In this document: positions 45,737-51,562 of the stretch, piece after piece
Layout: each line of letters starts with the position of its first letter
Position numbering within the stretch: the first letter of the stretch is position 1
Assembly: GCA_964460665.1 (NCBI GenBank)
Contig: CAYWSL010000014.1
Span: 1 to 51,562 of the forward strand
Direction: 5' to 3'
DNA length: 51,562 bases
From: K23-9 sp964460665
Lineage (GTDB): Bacteria; Planctomycetota; Planctomycetia; Pirellulales; Pirellulaceae
Program-made: the position numbers and the translations under genes
Notes under the pieces: model-generated
Told to the model about the DNA's origin: nothing
Databases searched by the model: none
The model's input: only the letters and a program-made list of their open reading frames with translations

Positions 45737-48523
45737 TTACGCGTCAGAATCGTCGTCAGCAGCCTTTTTCTTAGCTGTTTTCTTCTTCGTAGCGGTCTTC
45801 TTTTTGGCAGCCTTCTTCTTAGCAGGCTTTTTCTTGGCAGCTTTCTTTTTCGTCGCCTTCTTCTTGGCGGGCTTCTTTTTCGCTGCCTTCTTCTTGGCCG
45901 GTTTCTTCTTGGCCTTCTTTTTCTTTTTCTTCTTACGCGGCCCCTTTGCTGCCCGTTCGGCCAGCAAATCGATCGCGGCCTCGAATGTCATCTCTTTGGC
46001 TTCCATTCCCTTTCGCAGCGAAGCGTTGGTTTCGCCGTCGGTTACGTAAGGGCCAAAGCGGCCATCCAAAATTTTGACTTCGTTCTCCGTGATCGGCGAA
46101 GGCTTCTCGAACACGCGTAGCGGTTCTTTCGGTGTTCCGCGACCGCGAGTCTTCGGTTGTTTTAGCAATGCGATCGCTTCTTCCAGCGTGACCTCCAGCG
46201 GCGAAACGCCGGCGGGCAACGAACGCGAATCCTTTTCGCATTTGATGTATGGGCCGTAACGACCATCGAACGCCTGAATCGGTTTGTCGTTGTCTGGAAA
46301 GTTGCCCAATGTGCGCGGCAGCGTCAACAGTTTGCACGCCATTTCGAACGTCAAATCTTCGGCTTCCATCCCCTTGAGCAAGCCTTGGTTTCGCTTTTCC
46401 TCGTCGTCCGGTTCGCCCAGTTGGATGTAGTGACCAAAGCGACCGTGCTTCAAGTAAACCGGCTTGCCCGTTTCCGGGTGAATGCCCAGTGGTTCGTCCT
46501 GAACTTCGCTGGCTTCTAGCAGCTCCAACGCTTTTACCAAGTCCATTTCGTCCGGCGGCAACCCGTCGGGGATCGCCGATTTCCGCTCGCCTTGTTCGAT
46601 GTAAGGACCGTACTTGCCGACGCGGACAAACACCTCTTCCAGATTGGCCCCTTCGGTCGGTGTGCCGAGCGAAAACATCGCCGACTTTTTCGGGTCGATC
46701 TTTTCCAGCTTGTCCTTCAGGCGCGCTTTCAAACCAACGTTGTGTTTGTCTTTGGAGTCGTCACCGAAGTAGAATTTTTTCAAGTACTCCTCGTGGCCGG
46801 CTTCCTTGCGACTGATCGAGTCCAGGAAGTCCTCCATCTCGGCAGTGAATTCGTAATCGACCAGCGGACCGAAGTGTTCTTCCATCAAACGCGTGACGCT
46901 AAACGCACGCCACGACGGGACCAGTGCCGATCCCTTTTTATAAATGTATTGTCGGCGTTCGTTGGTAATCGTGCCGATGATCGAAGCAAACGTACTGGGC
47001 CGGCCGATCCCTTTTTCTTCTAGCGTTCGCGTCAGCGACGCTTCGGTGAATCGCGCGGGCGGCTGAGTCGTGTGAGTCTTCGGATCAAGCTCTTTTGCGG
47101 TCAGCGGATCGCTCTCGGAAACGCTTGGCAAAATACGTTCTTTATTCGCAATTTCCGCCTCCGGATTGTCGCTGCCTTCGACATAAGCTCGCAAGAAACC
47201 CTCGAACAAGATGCTTGTCCCGCTGGCGGTGAATACCGTGTCGCCGCCTTCGATCGAGATGCTCATTCGCTGCTTCTTGGCGTCCGCCATTTGACAAGCA
47301 ATCGTGCGTTTCCAAATCAATTCAAACACACGGAACTGGTCCGAATCCAGTTCGCCTTTGACCGTTGCAGGAACGCGAAACGGAGTACCCGCTGGGCGAA
47401 TCGCCTCGTGAGCCTCTTGTGCGTTCTTGACTTTGCTTTTGTAAGTTCGCACGTCGGGATGCAAGAATTTTTCACCGTACTCACTGCGAACCAAATCACG
47501 CGCCGCGCCGGTCGCTTCTTTGGACAGAATCGTACTGTCGGTACGCATGTAAGTGATGTAACCGTTTTCGTACAGTTTTTGTGCCGCGCCCATCGTTCGC
47601 TTGGCGGTAAAGCCAAGCTTTCGGTTGGCGTCTTGCTGCAGCGTACTGGTCGTAAACGGTGGCTTGGGACGTTCGGTAAACGGTTTAACTTCGACTTTGG
47701 TCACTTTGAAATCAGCCGACTTCAGCCGCTGGGCCAACGCCTTGGATTCTTCTTCGTTCATCTGAAGAAGTTCGGGGTTCTTTAGCTTGCCCGTTGTCGA
47801 ATCAAAGTCTTTGCCGCTTGGAATCTTGCGACCTTCGACCGTCGAAAGTGTCGCCGAAAGCGGTTCGCCTTTGGCGGTCTGAAACAGAGCTTCCAAATCC
47901 CAGTAAGTCGATCGCACAAAAGCGATTCGTTCTCGCTCGCGTTCGACGATCAAGCGAACGGCGACGCTTTGCACTCGGCCAGCGCTGGTGCCGCTGCCGA
48001 CTTTTCGCCACAGCAATTGCGACATGTCAAAACCGTAAAGCCGGTCCAAGATCCGGCGTGTTTCTTGAGCTCGGACCAGGCCATCATCGATGTCGCGTGT
48101 TTCGTTCAACGCATTTTGGATCGCGTCCTTGGTGATTTCGTGAAAAACCATTCGGTGCACAGGCACCTTCGGCTTCAAAATCTCCATCAAGTGCCAGCTG
48201 ATCGCCTCCCCTTCGCGGTCTTCGTCAGTCGCTAGATACAGGTTATCGCACTCTTTCAGCGCGTCCTTCAGCTTCTTGACCTGCTTTTTCTTCTCCGTCG
48301 GGACGATGTACAGCGGTTCGAAGCCTTCGTCGACGTTGACCCCCAAGTACGCCCATTCCTCTTGTTTGAACTTCTCTGGAACGTCCTTCTTGCCCTCGGG
48401 CAAGTCGCGAACATGCCCGATGCTGGCTTCAACCGTGTAGCCCTTGCCGAGGTATTTGGAGATCGTGCGCGCTTTTGCGGGCGATTCGACGATCACAAGG
48501 CTTTTACCAGTCTTTTTTGCCAT
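45737..48523 (-). CDS. topA: DNA topoisomerase I with lysine-rich tail
   Basis: Type IA topoisomerase relaxing negative supercoils. The Toprim domain (SLVIVESPAKARTISKYLG; ATDEDREGEAISWHL), the active Tyr325 in GYITYMRTDS and the GSGTSAGRVQSVAVRLIVER segment are intact. Instead of Cys4 zinc fingers the C-terminus has four topoisomerase C-repeats (GKYGPYIEQG, GRFGHYIQLG, GRYGPYIKCE, GRFGPYVTDG). About 60 residues of KKKPAKKKAA-type repeats follow, like histone H1 tails, ending DDDSDA. The 59-residue gene follows downstream. Confidence 0.96.
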   Translation of the reverse strand: MAKKTGKSLVIVESPAKARTISKYLGKGYTVEASIGHVRDLPEGKKDVPEKFKQEEWAYLGVNVDEGFEPLYIVPTEKKKQVKKLKDALKECDNLYLATDEDREGEAISWHLMEILKPKVPVHRMVFHEITKDAIQNALNETRDIDDGLVRAQETRRILDRLYGFDMSQLLWRKVGSGTSAGRVQSVAVRLIVERERERIAFVRSTYWDLEALFQTAKGEPLSATLSTVEGRKIPSGKDFDSTTGKLKNPELLQMNEEESKALAQRLKSADFKVTKVEVKPFTERPKPPFTTSTLQQDANRKLGFTAKRTMGAAQKLYENGYITYMRTDSTILSKEATGAARDLVRSEYGEKFLHPDVRTYKSKVKNAQEAHEAIRPAGTPFRVPATVKGELDSDQFRVFELIWKRTIACQMADAKKQRMSISIEGGDTVFTASGTSILFEGFLRAYVEGSDNPEAEIANKERILPSVSESDPLTAKELDPKTHTTQPPARFTEASLTRTLEEKGIGRPSTFASIIGTITNERRQYIYKKGSALVPSWRAFSVTRLMEEHFGPLVDYEFTAEMEDFLDSISRKEAGHEEYLKKFYFGDDSKDKHNVGLKARLKDKLEKIDPKKSAMFSLGTPTEGANLEEVFVRVGKYGPYIEQGERKSAIPDGLPPDEMDLVKALELLEASEVQDEPLGIHPETGKPVYLKHGRFGHYIQLGEPDDEEKRNQGLLKGMEAEDLTFEMACKLLTLPRTLGNFPDNDKPIQAFDGRYGPYIKCEKDSRSLPAGVSPLEVTLEEAIALLKQPKTRGRGTPKEPLRVFEKPSPITENEVKILDGRFGPYVTDGETNASLRKGMEAKEMTFEAAIDLLAERAAKGPRKKKKKKKAKKKPAKKKAAKKKPAKKKATKKKAAKKKPAKKKAAKKKTATKKKTAKKKAADDDSDA

Positions 48524-49007
48524 TCAAACGTGAGCAATAAATGAGGGGATTGGAAATGTAGGTGGCCAGGGTAAACGGGGGTTCGAATGGACACCCGTTC
48601 GCCAAGGTTAAATATCTCAGGTCAGTCAAACAGAAATCTGCTCGCTTCGGTTGTCATGATGCCCAGAAACGGCATCGTGACAGTGTTTCGGCACTGTTTC
48701 GACACTCTAGCGGATCGGATTCCGGTGATTATTGCGTCAAGGCGACGATCTCACCTTGACCCTTGAAAACCGGCGGCGATACGCTTTCCGTTTCGCTAGC
48801 AGTCAATTTGCCAAGCACGGCGAGAGTTGCGACACTGTCATCTGGCAAAACCGACGACCCTCGTTCGTTACTTGGATGGCCAAGAGAGTTGGTCGTCTTC
48901 GCTTGCTTGTCAAGATGTGATTTTTAACAAAATCATTTGGTCAGCATGTGCACCTTGTCTGAAAACCCACTTTTTTACGAACGCTTTTCGAGCAGAAAGT
49001 ACCTGAC
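48524..49007. other. Divergent intergenic region between topA and the PpiD-like gene
   Basis: About 484 nt without a supported gene. Small inverted repeats are seen (gtcaagg/ccttgac at 48736-48760; gacgacc/ggtcgtc near 48852-48897) and an A/T-rich tract near 48918-48935. Promoters for both flanking genes are presumed here. Confidence 0.5.
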
Positions 49008-51474
49008 ATGAGTCCCTTTGAGATGTTTCGCCGCAATCTGAAGCCCGTGATGATTGTCGCGACACTTTTAGCCATCTTTGCATTCGTCGTGTTGCCAACT
49101 GTTCAGCAATACGTCCAATCCTCGCAAGGAGGCGGAAACGTTGACGCGCAGATCGCCAGCTTCAATGGCGTCCCGCTGACCAGCAGTCGCGTTGCCAAAT
49201 TCACTCAGAATCACAACACATCCGTGCGTTTCTTGCGTGAATTAGCCGAAGAAACGATTCGCCGCGGCGGTGCACCACGGACTCCGGACTTCGTTTACAA
49301 CACGCAAACCAAAGACATCCAAACACTGGGAATCAACGAACAACCCAGCGAATTGGGAACCGTACGAACATTACAATTCGCGGCCGAAGCCGAAGCGGCA
49401 GGCTTTGAATTGGACGATACCGCAGTCGATAGCTGGCTGGATCGGTTTACCGACGGCATGGTCAGCGACGCAGAAATCAGTGGCATGTTGGCTCGCACGT
49501 CACGCAATTCAATGGGCATCTACCACCTTCGTGAACAGCTGCGAAGCCAGCTCACCGCACAGCTCTATCAACGTGGTGCGTTTGCAGGTGTGCTGGATTC
49601 ACGTCAGTTGCCGCTGACCACGCCAGCACAGACGTGGACCAACTTCCTAAAGCTAAATCGCAGTGCGACCGTGAATGCTTACGGTGTGATGGTCCAAGAT
49701 TACTTCGAGCAAACCGACCCCAACCCGAACGCGTCGGAAGTCATGGCGGTTTACGAAGCTGGCAAAGAACGTTTTTCGGATCCAGATTCATCAGAGCCCG
49801 GCTTTCTCCGCCGCGATACGGCGACGTTCGAGTACGTGAGTGCGGACCTGAACAAATTCGTGAAGGAAGAGGTCGACAAGCTGACCGAAAACGAAATCCG
49901 AATGCAGTACCAAAAGCTGGTCGACGGAGGTGCACTGCGACTTCCAGAGACAGCTGCTGCCAACATGCTGAAAGAAAACGAACAAGCCGGCGCCGAAGCA
50001 GGTGACGCGGCCGACGATGATACCCCTGCTGCAACACCCGGGGACGCGGATGCTGCAACACCTGGGGACGCGGCTGAAGGTGAGATGAAAGATGCCGGCG
50101 CTGATGCGAACCCAGGTGATGCGCCTGCCACGCCAGAAAGTTCAGGCGCCACGCCAGAAAGTTCAGNNNNNNNNNNNNNNNNNNNNNNNNNNNNNNNNNN
50201 NNNNNNNNNNNNNNNNNNNNNNNNNNNNNNNNNNNNNNNNNNNNNNNNNNNNNNNNNNNNNNNNNNCAGGCGATGCGGCACCAGCCGCCGAAGGCACACC
50301 AGTCACCGAAGGCACACCAGTCACCGAAGGCACACCAGTCACCGAAGGCACACCAGTAACCGAAGGCACACCAGTAACCGAAGGCACACCAGTAACCGAA
50401 GGCACACCAGCGGGCGAAGGCACGCCAGTAACCGAAGGCACACCAGCGGGCGAAGGCACGCCATCGGCTGAGGTCACGCAATCTGACAAGCCCAAGCCGC
50501 GCATTGCTCCTTTCGAGGACGTGAAGGAAGGTGTTGCCCGGTCGATGGTTGAGCCCATCGCGGCAAAGAAGTTGTCCGATAAGTTGCTGGCGGTAAAGGG
50601 CGTCATGCGAAAGTATTTTAAGAAGCGCGCCATCTACGATTCGTACATCGAAGCCGGCGAAGAAGCTGAAGAGCCCCTACGTCCTGACTTGGAAGCGTTG
50701 GCGAAAGAGCATGGACTGAGCTACAACAAGATTGGTCCTCACGATAGCATCACGCTGGATCCAGAACCGATCAATCGCTCAGTCGAAGTCGGTAACTCGT
50801 TGCAGAACCGCGGCCCCGCTTTCTCGGTCATGATGTACGGTTTCCAAACACGGCAGGGAGCGATCCCGCCACAACCGCTGTACAACCCGCTTTCCACCGT
50901 CGACATGGAAGGCCAGAAGTCCTATGTCAGCTGGAAGATCCAAGAGAAGAAGTCGTATATCCCTGAATTGGATGAGTGTCGCGAAGAAGTCATTCAGGCT
51001 GTTCGCATGAACGAAGCCCGCAAGTTGGCTCGTGCTGCAGCGGACGAAATCGTCGCCAAGGTGGCTGCCGGCGAATCGCTGGAAGACCTGATCGACGAAG
51101 ACCGACAATCAAGCTTCAAGAAATCATTGGGGCCATTCACTTGGATGAACTCTTTCGGGTTCGGTCGTGCCACGATCGGAAACGTGCCAGAGCTGGACAA
51201 TGTCAGCGACGAATTCATGAGTGCCGTGTTTGCCACGGGCGTGGATGAAGTCTGCGTGGCAGCGAACGGACCGGAATCGATTGTATACGTCGTTCAACCA
51301 ACTGCGTATCAACCGACCACGGACGAGTTGCAGGAGCGATTCAAGCAGCCGATGGGGCGCAACATGGCGATGTTCCTGAGCACCGAAGATGCCGGAGCGG
51401 TCTACCAAGGATTCTATGAATCAATGGACAAACGAACCGGATTCAACTACCAGTCTCCCGAAGACGAACAGTAG
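49008..51474 (+). CDS. PpiD/SurA-like membrane-anchored protein with variable repeat linker
   Basis: The product begins with a membrane anchor (KPVMIVATLLAIFAFVVLP), then a SurA_N/PpiD-like helical region (residues about 45-240; ASFNGVPLTSSRVAKF). The middle is Asp/Ala/Pro-rich with ATPESSG repeats, a 100-N gap and ten EGTPVT-type hexapeptides. The C-terminal part is a soluble domain after the repeats (IAPFEDVKEGVARSMVEPIA; VQPTAYQPTTDEL). I do not see a clear parvulin core, so a folding-factor role is inferred. The reading frame changes across the gap; the gene is probably intact. Confidence 0.75.
50167..50266. other. Assembly gap (100 N) inside a coding tandem repeat
   Basis: The left flank (about 50128-50166) carries two copies of a 21-nt unit encoding ATPESSG. 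The right flank leads into hexapeptide repeats. Frames differ across the gap. Confidence 0.95.
50290..50469 (+). repeat. Coding minisatellite, 10 x 18 nt (EGTPVT units)
   Basis: Ten in-frame 18-nt units: six EGTPVT in a row, then EGTPAG, EGTPVT, EGTPAG and EGTPSA. Variation between units is mainly gtc/gta and aca/acg third positions and the gcgggc variant. Confidence 0.95.
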
Positions 51475-51493
51475 AACCAGCTCTTGTGCTTAG

Positions 51494-51522
51494 CGTAGCG
51501 AAAGTCATCAACGGTTTGTTGA
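51494..51522 (+). repeat. Dispersed intergenic repeat, copy 4
   Basis: Matches bases 1-29 in inverted orientation with two mismatches (gcgaaagtcatca against gcggaagtcgtca) and ends cggtttgttga. It lies 20 nt past the PpiD-like stop codon. Confidence 0.85.
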
Positions 51523-51562
51523 TTTACTGAGCCGACGGCGCTAGCCGCGGGCCTTGTGGTGA

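Noticed and set aside
48732..48920. 62-codon plus-strand frame between topA and the PpiD-like gene
   Set aside because: Starts without ribosome site and shows no motif; the region looks non-coding.
50290..50469. Possible CRISPR array
   Set aside because: 18-nt units are contiguous, in frame and without spacers; it is a coding minisatellite.

Overview
The window reads as chromosome of a planctomycete, most likely the Pirellulaceae (Rhodopirellula-like). This rests on gene content: three sulfatases, two planctomycete-type cytochrome pairs (DUF1549/DUF1553 with DUF1501, and DUF1592-type with DUF1552), a Gld-type ABC operon, an orphan Flp pilin, a bL9 with a basic N-terminal extension, and moderate GC. 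The lineage is an inference from these families, not from a marker-gene tree. No rRNA, CRISPR array, phage module or intact transposase was seen.

Layout. 0-4.3 kb: a secreted sulfatase, a repeat-rich 700-nt spacer and a secreted esterase/SMP-30 fusion. 4.3-6.4 kb: a rhomboid protease and an FHA-GAF protein. 6.5-10.4 kb: the translation cluster rpsB-tsf-pyrH-frr. 10.5-14.3 kb: a zinc-ribbon membrane protein, a membrane protein that looks like a catalytically dead site-2 protease, and a PilZ protein. 14.5-18.9 kb: a TolC-like channel, a small receiver-like protein and an overlapping sulfatase. 19-25.2 kb (minus strand): a UvrD/PcrA-type helicase and the DUF1552/DUF1592-type pair. 25.8-28.9 kb: rplY-pth-rpsF-ssb-rplI with no rpsR. 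29.3-31.7 kb: a PAS-HTH regulator, tRNA-Leu(UAG), an SRPBCC protein, a Flp pilin and a frameshifted gene remnant. 31.7-38.9 kb: the DUF1549/DUF1553 plus DUF1501 pair, a zinc-ribbon protein and a sulfatase-DUF1080 fusion. 39-45.2 kb (minus strand): a DUF4340 protein, a GldF-GldG-like fusion and a GldA-like ATPase. 45.4-51.5 kb: a 59-residue basic protein, topA with a long lysine-rich tail, and a divergent PpiD/SurA-like envelope protein.

Functional picture. Housekeeping translation and DNA-maintenance genes are interleaved with envelope and exported catabolic genes: sulfatases, an esterase, and cytochrome-type proteins of unsettled role. This fits a marine polysaccharide degrader with a complex envelope. 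The least ordinary items are the probable S2P pseudoprotease, the two-frame pseudogene beside the pilin, a dispersed family of inverted repeats (one pair is 54 nt identical), a composite inverted repeat around a perfect 27-bp hairpin, two perfect DnaA boxes upstream of the Gld-type operon, and four 100-N gaps that all fall in low-complexity coding sequence. No single clearly new multi-gene system stands out.
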